Assembly: GCA_022376515.1 (NCBI GenBank)
Contig: WTXI01000005.1
Span: 806,001-870,000, forward strand
Direction of reading: 5' to 3'
DNA from: Lactifluus volemus
Lineage: Eukaryota; Basidiomycota; Agaricomycetes; Russulales; Russulaceae
DNA: 64,000 nt
Shown: positions 35,762 through 47,685 of the stretch, piece after piece
Layout of the letters: each line of letters starts with the position of its first letter
Numbering within the stretch: position 1 is the first letter of the stretch
The notes under the pieces: model-generated
What the model was told of the DNA's origin: nothing
The model's input: the letters and a program-made list of their open reading frames with translations, nothing else
Databases searched by the model: none
Position numbers and translations under genes: made by a program

Positions 35762-37143
35762 TCATGTCGAACCAAGAAGGAAGTCTTTAACCAACTCGTA
35801 CGTGAAAAATGACGTTGCGATGCTCGGTGCCACCTTGACTGCTGTGGCGATCAACCGAAAAAATACGAAAATGAAATGATAAATTTAACGCACGTAAATT
35901 TGGCCAGAGCCCACGATACATTCCACGGATACCTTCTGTTCTGATGATCACCCGCGCCGCATCTAGCGCGCCACTGTACTGGTATCCCAGTGCTCGAGAA
36001 CTCATCCCCACAACTTGCATTTTCCGTCGAAGGACGTCAAGTGGGTATGTCAGCGTCTGTGATACCGATCCTTTTTTTGTAATCCGATTCCAGGTCAACG
36101 AAGAAACATAAAAATTTCTGAAACATGAAATCGCCTACCGGCAAGGGCACCGCAACTCAACTTCCTAGCTACGCTGTTCTTTCCGGGAGGTGTGATAAAC
36201 CCACGCAGGGTCTCGTAAGCCGCGAAATTGATTCCGACATACGGGGCGACTCCAGTTGAGGTCGCCACGAGGCCACGATATAACGCTCTGACACCACCTT
36301 CTTCGCGGATAACCTTCAACGTCATCCCCCACATGGTGAGCTCAGACGGTAAGAGGCGCGCCGAAGTGTGAAGTGCCGAGGCCAGCCTTAATTGTGAAGA
36401 TGAAGAAGAGGATGAAGGAGTGGACGTGATGGATGCAGTGGGCGCAGTATTGTTCGTGGAAAGTATAGATGCAGTTGCTATAGATAATCGCGAGCGCACT
36501 AAATCTAAAGGGTATGTTGTGCCTGCATGAATCGGTGAGAAGCTTATAATAAAACGCCGGTGGCAGATCGGGCGGGACGCACATACGGAAGTGATGCCAG
36601 CCAGCGCACCGCTCGTCAATCGAGTTGGGGTATCTAACTGTCTCTTCCCATTTGAGGTAAACCACTGCGAAAATTGCATCATCCAACGATAACAACCGTT
36701 TCTCTGCGAATGCACACACCTTTTTGAGTTGTTCATATGTCGTGAACTGGACGGCACTATAAGGTATGATTCGAACGCAATTGATCCCGTTCCCTCGCAT
36801 GAATCCCTTGAAACCTTCCTCTTTCCACATTCGAACGAGACTGCGCCATACTCCGTTGTACTGCTTGCCCGTGTTTCTAGGCTGAACCTGTCTGCAAAAA
36901 AAAAAAAAATATCAGACCTTCGAACATCGGATACCAATTAGGGCCGCACTGGATAATCTTGAGCCGCTCCAGCGGAGAAACTACAGTCCGCGACGCTGCA
37001 CCCGCGATTCCACCAGCGATAAAGTACGACGAGACCTGCGGGCTCAGCCATGGTTCTGGTTTAGAGAGCGGAGTGAATGCAGGTGTCGATGTGGGACTGG
37101 CACGGGGGGTTTCACGGTGGGCGGTAGCTTGCTCGGATGTCAT
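35762..37143 (-). CDS. Mitochondrial carrier family (SLC25) protein, Ypr011c-like
   Basis: This is an inner-membrane solute carrier of about 380 residues, starting MTSEQATAHRETPR. Three tandem carrier repeats are visible with their signature motifs: VVSPLERLKIIQ in repeat 1, GTTYPLDLVRSRLS in repeat 2 and LTYPLDVLRRKMQ in repeat 3. The matrix-helix signatures are FKGFMRGNGINCVRI, VRALYRGLVATSTG and GMYRGLWPNL. Repeat 2 contains an inserted Ser/Thr-rich loop (about 36390-36480) absent from most carriers. The protein ends FFTYELVKDFLLGST (stop 35762-35764). The pattern of RGNGINCVRIIPYSAVQF and PYVGINFAAYE is that of the SCaMC/ADP-ATP-Mg branch without EF hands. The best yeast counterpart is Ypr011c, an APS/PAPS carrier. 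Substrate assignment is inference. Five or so short introns interrupt the gene, one acceptor following an A14 run at about 36896-36909. Confidence 0.88.
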
Positions 37144-37708
37144 GGCAGTAATAGGTGAAGTTGACGTTGTAACATGGACTAGTGGAAAGTAGGTGAAAAG
37201 GAGAGAAAGAAACTTATGGGTGCCGTAGGGCTCTTGGGGCACTCTCTAGGGTAAGGTAAGGTAAGGTAATGTTAAGTTGAGTTGAGCGGACAAGGGCGTC
37301 GTGCCGGTGATCTTCCGGCGGTCATGCCCGTGGCGTGGCGGCGGCGGCGGTGGCATGGGCAGAGCCTCAATGATACTTTCTATTTTTACTCTCATTTCAT
37401 TGTTTCTCCTAGCTCACCACAACTCTCTTCATAAACTACTGCAAATCGAGTCAAGCGTTCTTATTGATAAAAAAAAAAAAACAACCGAATGGTCAACAAC
37501 AATCGATCAAACGGTTTGTGAAGAGGTCAAGATCGTGCGCAAAATAGACAATTACTACGTGAATTGTGGCAACCCTGCGCGCTTTTTTGTCTGCAACACA
37601 ATGCAAGGAAATGCGTCCCTATGTTTGAACAGGGGTTTCATCTCGAACATCGGAAAACCCTGTTCGACCAGTAACCCTCTTAGTGTCAACCAAACACCAG
37701 ATCAACTA
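37144..37708. other. Promoter region of the carrier gene, with GGTAA repeat
   Basis: This holds the 5' flank of the carrier gene and the 3' flank of the RGG gene, both on the minus strand. A small GGTAA pentamer array lies near 37249-37270 and an A12 run near 37469-37482. A plus-strand frame (37301-37807) opens here but runs antisense into the RGG exon and is probably not real. Confidence 0.45.
37249..37270 (+). repeat. GGTAA pentanucleotide repeat
   Basis: Four tandem copies of GGTAA sit about 110 bp upstream of the carrier ATG, followed by degenerate GTTGA copies. It is a simple microsatellite. Confidence 0.7.
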
Positions 37709-39608
37709 TTACTCACCACCGCGCCCCCGGCCTCTGCCGCGACCACCGCGATTCCGTTCTCCGTCGCCGCCCCTCCATTCGCCATTGCTACGCCCACGGT
37801 GGCCTGAAACGAGATCAGAGGCGTCTAGTTCATGTACTATGAAGAAGCACTTACCACCCCTCGAACCGCCACGCTCTCCTCTGAAACCTCCGCGGAAACC
37901 ACTGCGGTCGTTACTGCGGAAACTACCACGCTCTCCGCCTCGGCCTCCCCTGAAACCACGATCACCACGTTGCCGTCCACGTCCACCGCGAGCCTGCGTA
38001 AACCCGTCATCATCGTTTGACAAGTTACCATTTGTCGGCACAGCTGTTGCCCCCGCTGCATTTGTGACCTGGATATCTTGTGATAGGTCCGCAGGAGAAG
38101 GCGTCTCGGACGTTCCAAACTTGGCTTGTAGCCCGGCGATAGACGGCAGCCCACCTTCTTCGTCCTCGGCCCAATCAAAATTTCCAGACCCTGATAAAGG
38201 TGCCTGCGACTGTGTCAATTGAGTGGATGGACTACGGAACATTAATTCCGTGCGATTTACCTCGGGCTGTTGGGCATCCGTAACGGTCTCATCACCAGTT
38301 GCCCCTTCGCCCTGAGGTATCTCTACCCTCGTGGCCACCTCCGTCACTTGGTTCTGAGGGACATCCACCCATTCTTGGCTGTCTTCGAGAGGAGCATGGT
38401 CAAGCTCGCTTTCTTGCATGAAGTGGAATCCCGCGGATGTCGAGGCTTGCCCACCCAGACCAGGTGCAGCAGCGCCTGGTTGCTCTTCCGAGGGTTCTGG
38501 GATCTCGGGACTAGGCTCTTCCGGAGCAGCAAAGCTCGGTTCTGCCGGTGGATTCGCAAAGGTGTGGGCCAGATCAGCAAATCGCGAGTCTGATCAGATA
38601 ATCCAGGTAAGTGGCAGTTGACTTGCAATTTAAGGAAAGTAGACATACGCGAGATGCCTTGGAATTCACCCTCACCGGAGAGGATACCACGAATGAGCTC
38701 TTGTCGTACTTCACTCTCCTCTCCGAGAAGGTGTTCTGCGGCAGCGAGGATTATCGGAATCTCCGATTCTGCAAGAGCAAGCGACGATATATTGGAATGC
38801 CGGGCTGATAGAGAGGAATGCAGCCGGATGAAGTGCAAAAGTCGAGATATCTTGTCGAATGTCTGACTCTGGAAGAAACAATCACGACGTATCTACCCGA
38901 GGTCAAGAGGGAGCCGAACCTGTGCTTCCGCAATGGTTATGACAAGACGCTCTGACTCCAACTTCTCCCTCTTAGCCAAGTCCCGTGCCTCTGTAACAAG
39001 CCTGTCGGCCTCAATGCTCTGAGACCGATACCATCAGTACGGGATATACTTTAATTTGGCAACGCACAAACCTCGACAGACTTCTTAACCTCTTCTAGTT
39101 CTTTTACTATTGCCTCGAGAGACGAAAGGCTCTTCAACGCTCTTCTCTGATCGTCATTCAATTTTTCCGGGTCAAGTATCGCATAAGTTTGTATACGAGT
39201 CTTTTGAAGGTCAATGCATCAGCGGCGGTTCCATGTTCATAAATTGCGAAAGATAAAGGAAAAACGTACAATTTTTTTGGTAGTAGCTTTGATACGCTTG
39301 TGAATCAAATCCACGATAGGGCTATGCTTCGCTTCGTCCGAGGCAGGTGATCCGGAAGGAATGCCATTGGCAGTGTTAGGGTCCGCCAGTAAGGTGTCGG
39401 CAACGATACCCTCTTTAATGTCAGATGCCCCTGGGGCCTTTTCAATCAAGGCGGCTGAAGTAGAATCGGGGATAGGAACGGTGGATAGCGCGGGAGAGTC
39501 CTCAGATCTACCACCCTTGGCAGGCTTGCGCTTTTTTTTGGAAGCTTTTGAGGCAGGGGTAGGTGGTGGTGCGCCAGGAACGTAACGTTGTGAAGGTGTG
39601 TCAGACAT
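37709..39608 (-). CDS. RGG-box protein with coiled-coil N-terminal half (Caprin-like layout)
   Basis: ATG at 39608. Residues 1-100 are Lys/Ser/Pro-rich (SKASKKKRKPAKGG). Then comes a helical region across several short exons: DLIHKRIKATTKKI, TYAILDPEKLNDDQRRALKS, LSSLEAIVKELEEVKKSVE and ARDLAKREKLESERLVITIA, a clear coiled coil. After a helical segment (LAAAEHLLGEESEVRQELIR) there is a long acidic Pro/Glu-rich region, then a C-terminal RGG block (ARGGRGRQRGDRGFRGGRGG onward). An intron (about 37808-37858) separates the last RGG exon, ending RGRGRGRGGE. The combination of a coiled-coil dimer region with Asp-Pro-Glu-Lys-Leu-Asn and an RGG tail resembles animal Caprin. RNA binding and granule association are inferred. 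I do not recognise a named fungal family. Confidence 0.75.
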
Positions 39609-39867
39609 GTGGAGAAGTGTACGGTAACGACTGCAGGAAAGTAAGAAAGGCGAAGCGAAAAAAAACCTTCTCACGGGGGTCGCTCTCTTCTCACCACTAC
39701 AGAATCAAACCGCAGCTTAACAAACTTCTGTCAAACCTTCACAGGTTTCTTTACGAGCTCACCCAGTGACGTAACAAATCCAACATCTAGTTGAACAGGA
39801 GGCTGACCGACCAGACCAAAAATCTCTTATATGGTCACATGGCTCGACCCAGCTCTATGCGGCGTCC

Positions 39868-41123
39868 ATGCAGTCTCCAGTGCATCACTCCACCAACTCA
39901 GGGAGCTTAGCTAGACCACTCAGTTCGAATGGACATCATGCAGGTTCCCCACAGAAAGAGGTCTTCTCTCCTGAAATTCGGGTTGCACTCCATGACACAC
40001 CACCTCCAGCAACAGTCTTCAGTTCACGCATACAGCGTCGACTGAGCGTCAGTTTCGAAGACGGGAATATCGCTATTCTGGCTGGGGATTCTTACTTTCT
40101 CGTTCACCGGGGTTTTCTCTCCCGAAAATCTGAGTACCTGGCGGAACTGACAAGAGACTACACTTCCGGTTCAAGTATCACGCTTGAGGGCCGTCCCGTT
40201 TTACACCTACCGGACTCTCCTGATGATATTTCGCTGTTATTGCACTCGATGTACGACGGGTTGTGAGTTTACATGTTTCACTACATCCGAGGTATCATAC
40301 TAAAACTGTCTTGAGGTCTTCATTGATGTCGCTAGAGGGCGATTTGCGTATCGCTTCCATTCTGTTGCGTCTGTCGGCAAAGTATGCGATGGAACATCTT
40401 TTCAACGACACCCTTTCCATTTTAAACAAGGCGTGGCCCACAAATCTGGTCCAATGGACTCGACGGGAGCGTCAACTACCCAGAGTTAACACCGAAGCGG
40501 CCCAGGAATTATATCTGCCTCATCCAATGTAATCATTTCACTCATCTTCAGCTTATGATATCTAACAGGATTGCAGCGCCATCGTGAACTTGGCGCGAGA
40601 AGTAGATGCTCCAGAGCTTATCCCAGCTGCTTTTTACGATTTATGTCGTCTTCTCCCGAGCGTCGTAGCAACGGGCTACACGGATCCTTTTGACCTGAGA
40701 CACCATCGTCTCTCTACGACCGATCTCGTGCTCCTTCTCCAAGGTCGCGAAGCAGCGTCACGCTACCTCTCCACGTTTATAGTGAACGAACTAGAGAAAC
40801 GAAGAGCTTCCGAGGCATGCGTTAATCGATGGCAGGAAGACCCGGTGCTGCGTCGCATTTGTACAGGAGCATTCCAGTTAATCATGTACGAGCTCTTGCA
40901 AGATGTCAACGGTCTCATCACTGGATACACAACGGACCCGTTGCTCGCCATGCAAGAGGTCCTCAACTTGCAAGCATACCCCGGTACATCAGAGGCGAGA
41001 AATGTGTTCCGCGCCTGCGACGCCTGTAGACAGGATTTAGTCATATCTGTGCATGCCGCGAGGAACAGGTTTTGGGACTGCCTCCCCGAGTGGTTTGGTA
41101 TAGAAGTTACAAGCTGGGGGTAG
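39868..41123 (+). CDS. BTB/POZ domain protein
   Basis: Three exons are joined by introns at about 40263-40315 and 40529-40576. After a disordered lead, the BTB core reads LSVSFEDGNIAILAGDSYFL, VHRGFLSRKSEYLAEL, LPDSPDDISLLLHSMYDGL, SLEGDLRIASILLRLSAKYA and MEHLFNDTLSILNKAWP. This is the family common in agaricomycetes that links BTB to a helical C-terminus. The rest (IVNLAREVDAPELIPAAFYD, then CRLLPS) is helical. A conserved Cys/Arg segment (ACDACRQDLVISVHAARNRF) near the end is also typical. The likely role is as an adaptor for Cul3 ubiquitin ligase or in transcription control. The frame is intact. Stop TAG at 41121-41123. Confidence 0.82.
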
Positions 41124-41281
41124 CGTCTTGTATTGTAGTTTAGCGAGTCAGCTTCAGCTTTCGTTTTTGCAGCATTTAAATGACATGTTTTCAGCAAAGC
41201 ACGAGATGTCACGAGACATGTGATCCGTGACATAACCACGCGAGCTGATTGAGTGCAAGGTACAATACTGTAGATGATACT

Positions 41282-44200
41282 ATGAACCTGACTCTTCCTC
41301 CACTTCTTGACCATGATCTTGGTGAATATAAAGATGAGTTACTACAGTTACTACCGCGCTTCTTTATACCGCGCCTACAAGACAAGCCCCAAGATCCAAT
41401 CATGGACGCTCTTCGTATTGAGCGGGAATCTAAAACATTTAGGCACGAAGAATCCCCTCCTAAGCTAGTAATAACAGGTGTGAAAGCGCAAGAATCACCT
41501 CAGGACTTCCTAGGAGATGATCCCACTTTCTTTTGGGAACGTGCAGCGAAGGAGGGTGTTCGCTTTCAAGTGAGTTTATTGTTAAATTGATGAGGTCCTT
41601 GTTTCTTAACGCAGCGGTCAGAGTCAAATCAGATCGTGGGACTCCTTACGGCCTTCTTTCTCTCAAGTCGCTTCCCCAGGACCCTTTTTATCTGAGCAAT
41701 CAGACAGCACATTTGCGGCAGCCCGCTACTAGTATGTAACCGTGGGCCGTTTCGGAAGCTTAGCTTACACCTTTCTTCAAAGCGTCAACCCCCTGCTTCA
41801 AGATCCAGCATGGCAGCTCTCACATGTCAGCATGAGGGAGTTTTCCATTTCGATTCAGAATATTCTTGTGGGGAATTCTTCATCCCTATATCGGTGGGAG
41901 TCGCTCTCGGAGACTTTTGTTATTCCCTCTACCGCCGACGGAAAGAAGGTTTTCCTTGTAATAGGCGGAAAGGATGACGTACTCATGCAGAGGCATGCAC
42001 TACTTAATACGCCCGAAAAAAAACCCCTTCTCACTGCACTTTTAGCTTCACAAACCGTTTTCTGACAATTGGCAGTCTGCTGCGTCGACTACACATATTC
42101 ACGGATGACCTCCGTCGCCGGTAAGCCACTAATGAAGATAATGAATGTTTAGAGCTAAGTCTCTGGTTCCCAGCTCCAGAACAGAACATCAATCGATCCA
42201 TAGTTTCGCGCACGCACTGTCAACGTGCATAGAGAACATTCGGTTGCGGTTGTCGAAGTTCCCTGCGCGGACACCGCTCAATACCTCGGCTTTGTTTTTG
42301 AGCCATGAAGAATTCAAAGACGAGCTGGAGGCTATCGCCTCTTTATGTGGACGAGTGAGGTTTCTTGCCTAGTCCATAATAAAAGGGATTGACCTTTGTT
42401 ACTCTTCTAGTCACTTGACTGTGGACCATCGGAATATCCTGCTTTTCCGTCGCAACCTGAGGTATTACTGTCGAGAATCTATGACCAACTACAGTACCAC
42501 TTTGAAAGAGCCTCGGCCCCTTCAGTTCGGGCAATGCTAGCACACATATTCACTGTGACCTCGGGGGACTATCTACAGACCATAAGTCGATCGGTAGGAT
42601 ACTATGGAAGCTTCGCGACCAATCGACCCAAGTCAACCTTCATCCCTTCGGGACTCGACCTCGGTGACGACGATGATCAAGAGGACGGGGAGTCGGTCTC
42701 GAGCGACAATATCGAAGGATTTCCGAATTTCATATCTTCTGATGCCTCCGAGATACTAATCAGAGCGAGAAAATCGTTGAAGTTCCTCAGCACAGCACAA
42801 CCGGACCACCATCTCTTGCAGTCCTCAGCTTCGCGTCGAAGAGTCGCATGGTTCTGGAGCGATGAAGAAGTCTCGGCAGCCTGGAACAGCAAGAACGATC
42901 TAGTGGATTTGTCGGATGCCGTGGAGAAGTCGGCTTCGGTTTCGAGGTCTGACTCGGATGGAGGCACGGATAGTGGGCTTTTAGGACAGTTCAAAGTCTT
43001 TAGTCTTGAGCCAGGAACACACTTTCCGCCCTCTGCTCAAGGGGCCGAGACAACACTCCAGTCCTTCCTGGAAAATTTCCCCTTACATCTTTCCTTGTTA
43101 ACCCCAACCTTATCGCACCTCTCCAACCTCGTATTATCACCTCTTATCACTCACTGCACCTCCGTCTCCGGTGCGCTGATATCTCTGCTACTTTCACCAG
43201 AGTCACATCTCCACCTACATTCCCACCTCGTCCTCTTGCGGTCTTACCTCTTACTCACGCTACCTGCGTTCACCAGGCGCTTGCAAGCTGCGCTATTTTC
43301 GGACTCGGACGACTGGAACTTTGAGGGCAGCACCGTGCGCGCAATGGCAAAATCTACACACAACGGGAAAACCGTCTCTGGGGAGTCGACCGCTCAGTGG
43401 GCGGTCGGCTTAGGACTCGGACTTGCAGAAAGGGACTCCTGGCCTCCTGGCGGTTCTGACTTGAGCTACTATCTGCGGACTGTGATCGTTGACTCGTTGG
43501 AGTCAGTTCTCGACGTGACGGGTAGGGATTCCGTCGAGTCTTCTGAGGGTAGACGTCGTATATTTGCGGAGGCGGAGTTCAGGCTTGGCTTTGTCATTCG
43601 TGATCTACCAGCTGGATCTGGTCGTGAGCGTTGGCTCAATCCTTCTTGTGAGTACCCTGCTCTCATTCTGAGCACATCCTTGAATACCTATTCTTTAAAT
43701 CAGCCATAGAGTGTGTTTAAACAATGGCAATAATCTCACCCAGTTTAGAGCTAACTATTCACGAGGGCTCTGGATTTCCTCCTCTTGGACTACAAGCCTC
43801 CACCCCCACTTGACGTCGTGATCACGCCTGATGTACTTTCAAAACACCAACGCATCTTCTCCTTCACTTTACGTCTTTTGCGAGGTGGGAGCGTTTTCTT
43901 CAGTCTTTGACTCGAAACCCGAGTCTGATCCTTTGGCCAGTACAAAATGCGCTTGCTGCGTTGTTTCGCATGACTCGCGAATCGCAGCTCTTTCCTATCC
44001 TCACTTCCGCCAACAATTTGCTCCTGCGATTCCGCTTCTTGGCACAATCGTTCGTCTCCGTGATCGCGTCGCACGTGCCAGACGTCGCCGTGCGCGGCAA
44101 CGTCGATCCTTTCTTGACGCGCCTCACTCCAGGCACGTTTACCGACGTGTTCGAGTTGGCGAATGCGTATTCAGACGTGATGGACGACGTGCTGAGCGCG

Positions 44201-44649
44201 TGTTTGTTGCGTTCCAGTCAGCGGACGGCGGGTGATGCCTTGCGCGGTTGTATGGAACTCGCACTCGACTTGTGCGTACTTGCAGGCGACAGGAAGCGTG
44301 GGAGGGTAGAGGAACACGCCGCGATGTCTCTGCTCGAAGACTTGCACACATCTTTCGTTGGAAGATGGATACGTTGGTAAGTGAAACATACTCCGGCGCC
44401 GCGCCCCTGTCAGTATTCAGAACCGCTTACCTCTGGTTTTTTGCAGGTGAGAGCACTGCGAGAGTTGGTCGAAAGGAGTCCACATCTTCTCACATCTCGT
44501 CGGAGTATGTACATGTTGCTGCGGGGGGATCTAAAGGGCCGATGGTGACGGGTGGTGTAGGGAGTTTGCATCATCTTCTCGTCAGACTCGATGTTGGACT
44601 TGACCAGCGGACATCTTCCATCTTGTCCAGTTCTACGCGACGTTTCTGA
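41282..44649 (+). CDS. Gamma-tubulin complex component (Spc97/Spc98 family, GCP5/6-like)
   Basis: A multi-exon gene of the Spc97/Spc98 superfamily, which caps and nucleates microtubules as part of the gamma-tubulin ring complex. The N-terminus is short (MNLTLPPLLDHDLGEYKDEL). Helical GCP N-terminal (GRIP1) blocks include LRRLHIFTDDLRRR, FAHALSTCIENIRLRLSKFP and MLAHIFTVTSGDYLQTISRS, with an acidic insert (DLGDDDDQEDGESVSSDN). The GRIP2-like half has FPLHLSLLTPTLSHLSNLVL, SIESLDFLLLDYKPPPPLDV, VLSKHQRIFSFTLRLLR and ESQLFPILTSANNLLLRFRF. The end comes in two frames: LLTSRRSMYMLLRGDL stops at 44548. Adding one base to the G6 run 44523-44528 instead leads into SLHHLLVRLDVGLDQR ending at 44649, which looks like the family C-terminus. 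Length and divergence suit GCP5 or GCP6; I cannot separate them. Confidence 0.8.
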
Positions 44650-44980
44650 CAAAATGCGATTTATTTTGATTGGATTTTGGAAAGACATATCTAATGAGCC
44701 ACGACGACAACGACGAGATCACATAGATTGTGCGAACTGCGTAGTGCCACATGTATACCGGTATACTTGTAACTGAAGCATGGAGCGATAGTGTGCTAAA
44801 GTAATTCTGTGCAATGCGAATGCAGGCGTGATGAATGCATAGTATGGGTGGGGTCCGAGGAACATGTAGTGTGATAGAGAGAAATAAAAATTGAGCAGAT
44901 AATAGAGAAGCCAGAGAAGCCCACGGGCGAAAAAAAAAAAAAGCATAAGCAAATGATGATCCTTTCATTGATTGGTTTGT

Positions 44981-47032
44981 TTATTCTTCCGTCGCGTCGT
45001 CAAAGCCAAGGGTTATGGTGTCGGTACTCGGTTGCCGAATGCGGGTCTCTTTGCGAATTCGACTGAGCTCGCGCTTCCAGATTCCTTCAACTTCCTCTTC
45101 ACAAATATCCTTCTTTTCTGCGTCGATGCCGAGACCGCGGAGAACCTCGTCAGGTCTGATGCCTTCCACGAAGGTTACACTGCGGTTCTGTTGGGCACTG
45201 GTTAGGCCCTTCATACTCCGATTGGACGATGAAGTTGTCCGCGAGAGTTTGCGACCAATCTGTGATGAAGAGGACAGCGAGACGAGGCCGATTGTCTCCA
45301 AGACTCCCGCAAGGTCGCCAAATTCGCTGCGGGATACGGGCGTGAACGTGCCAGACTCGCCGCGTGCGAGGATCGCACCGTAGAAGGCGTGCAATTGAGA
45401 CATGTCGATGTTTGTTTGGGTTGCAGGCGGGGGTGTCGGCGAGGAGTTGGAGCGTTTTACAGGGGAGCGCGGGGGGGACGCTTGAGGATGTGAGAGGAGC
45501 GGAAGTGAAGCTTCAGCACGACGGCACGCCAAGAGGAGCGCCAGCAGGGCGAGGCGTGCGTGCAGGCCAGATTGCGGACTTTGTTGACAATCTCGCTGTC
45601 AGTAGAGCCTTTAAACGGCAGGGCAGGCGGGACCTTGGAAGCTGGAGCATATGCCTTGAGCGCAGCAAGAATATGCGAGGGTGTTACTGGGGGGGTATCT
45701 TTTTCACTGGCGGGGGGTTGCGTAACAGCCAGATCAATTGCGCTTCGAAGACCTCAAACAGGGAGCGCACATCGCCCGTCTGTGCGGCAATTTTCTTGGA
45801 AAGGAGAGAAAGAGTTGGCACAGGAAGAAACCTTTGTACGACTGCCTCAAGGGTTGGGCTTTCAAGGGAGGCAAGTGGTTTGAGTCGCGACTGTAGGATG
45901 GAAAGGAGCTGTTCGGGATCATAAGGCGAAAAATGAAGTGTGGAGACACCAGAGACACCATCTACAGAGAGAGCAGAAGCAGAGGACGTAAGTGTGTGTG
46001 TGTTGGCAATGCCGATAATGCGCAAGGTCGAAGAATGGTTCCGTGCGAGGGCAAAGAGAGATGTAAGGGTTTGGGATGAAGCAGCTACATGGTCGATCTC
46101 ATCAAGGATAATAATACTACCAGGTAAATGTTAGCCGAGTTCGTAAGCCATTTTATCGACTGACCATTTAGAAGTTCGGTTGGAAAGCAATTTTCCGACA
46201 ATCTCGCAGCTGCGAGTCTTGCCTTGCCATTTGTCTGGGGATCCCAGTTCCTCTATCATTCGCTCCCACACGGCTTCCAGGCCATTAAGTGCCATGCAAT
46301 TGATAACCACGAGTTTGACGTTGTTTTTGAGAAGTTCGACCTCAAAAGTTGCTAGTATGGAGTTTACTAGGGCAGTCTTACCACAGCCGGGGGAGCCTGA
46401 GATATACAAGACAGGTCTTGTCGCTTCAGAGGTCGGACGGGAGCTGATTGATTCGGATATGAAATTTCTGATGAATTGTCGCTCGGGAATACGTCCTGCA
46501 ATCTCAGTCGAGCCATTACAAGTTGCACGAAGGAGTGCACGAGTCCGGATATGCAAGGGTATAGAGACGGAAGGGGTTAGTGGGGGTGTCTGTAATCCCA
46601 GGTGAGCGATGGATGTGTCCGGTATTACAAGGTTTGACGTCGAAGCATGACGACGCAAGGCTAAGCATTTACTTGGGGTTAGAGAGGATGCATTGGTAAC
46701 GGAAATTGCGTACTCATGCGAGAATGCGTCGGGGTAACAAACTCTGTGCTGGACCGTCTGAGAGCGCGGGGCGACCCAATGAGAAGGCCTACGCGCAACG
46801 GGGGTATATTCTCCTTGTTGCCATTGCGGTCTGTCGGTGCTAAGGATGTGCGAGGACGCTTAGCGCACGGTGTCAGATCGATGGTGGATGCGTCATCATT
46901 GTCGTCAAGGTGGTCGGCAGAAACAGATTTGATACTTGCTGTGGAGGTTGCAGTATCAAATTGTGACTGGTGGGTACGCTTTCCAAGTACTGAAGACCTC
47001 GAAGAACGACGCCTGAGAGGAGAAGAAGACAT
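44981..47032 (-). CDS. CDC6: DNA replication licensing ATPase Cdc6/Cdc18
   Basis: Cdc6 loads the MCM helicase on origins with ORC and Cdt1. ATG at 47032 (MSSSPLRRRSSRSSV). The N-terminal regulatory region has Ser/Thr-Pro sites (DLTPCAKRPRT, FVTPTHSR) and a KEN box (GNKENIPP), consistent with CDK and APC/C control. The AAA+ module follows: PERQFIRNFI, Walker A YISGSPGCGKTALVNSIL, KLVVINCMAL, Walker B with sensor near 46090-46120 (LDEIDHVA), and sensor 1 RIIGIANTHTLTSSA. Then come HFSPYDPEQLLSILQSRL, KKIAAQTGDVRSLFEVF (sensor 2), and a C-terminal winged-helix region (LHAFYGAILARGE, EFGDLAGVLETIGLVSLSSS, GIRPDEVLRGLGID). The Thr/Arg of sensor 2 lies in TGDVRSLF. Introns are few and short. Four ACGCG elements lie upstream. 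Confidence 0.9.
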
Positions 47033-47685
47033 TGTAAACAGAAAAGTCCTGGACAAGAGAGCATAAGACACAAGCTGCCGAGTTTTACTCTCGGGTCTCA
47101 TTCAAACTCAGCCGGCCGCAAAACTAATCAATTAATCCAATCCGACCCGCGCGTAAAGTCGCGTCGCGTCGCGCTAATCACATGTCTTGACCGCGTCGCG
47201 ACCTCTCACCTAATCTTGCTTACATAGTCTCTCTACTTCAACCTATTTCCGGAATGCGTGCATATTGGATCTCCTTTACGTATGAACACATGGAGAAACA
47301 GATGAACGACGGGACCAGTTTTTCTTTTGGCATATCTTTCTACGTGCAGACCACGGTAAATTATCCCGTGCAACGCCCTTATTGGTGTACGAATCCCCTT
47401 CTTCGCAAACGTCGCGAATTTTTGTTGCACTGGCACCGATTCAAGAACCATGGGAGAGAAGCTGGAGGCAAGAAAGTATCCCACGGAGAAAACAGCAGAC
47501 GAATCTAGAATGATATTGGATGACTGTCGATACTACGGTGTCGAGGACACTGTGTGGTGTAAGCATGCGAACTGGCGTTCAAGGAAGGCCTAGCAAGTCA
47601 GTGCTCCAGCTCGTGTCAGCAGGTAAACCCCCAGGTTACTTACCTTGGTGTCATGGAGCTTTTTATCCTTCTATAAGTGTGCAAT
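47033..47685. other. CDC6 promoter region and SPO11 3' flank
   Basis: This 0.65-kb stretch holds the CDC6 5' flank with a cluster of CGCG motifs (listed separately) and the 3' flank of SPO11. No gene is seen. Confidence 0.5.
47150..47196 (-). promoter_or_regulatory. Cluster of MCB-like ACGCG elements upstream of CDC6
   Basis: Four CGCGT pentamers on the plus strand (47150-47154, 47160-47164, 47165-47169, 47192-47196) read as ACGCG in the direction of CDC6, 118-164 bp before its ATG. ACGCG is the core bound by MBF-type (Swi6/Mbp1/Res) factors that drive G1/S genes, and CDC6/cdc18 is a classic MBF target in yeasts. The motif match is seen; control by MBF is inferred. Confidence 0.6.

Noticed and set aside
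37249..37276. Telomere-like TAGGGTAAGG sequence
   Set aside because: It is a short GGTAA microsatellite, not TTAGGG repeats, and sits in a gene-dense internal region.
37301..37807. Plus-strand frame of 168 codons
   Set aside because: It overlaps the RGG exon of the minus-strand gene in antisense, its composition changes half-way, and it has no recognisable motif.
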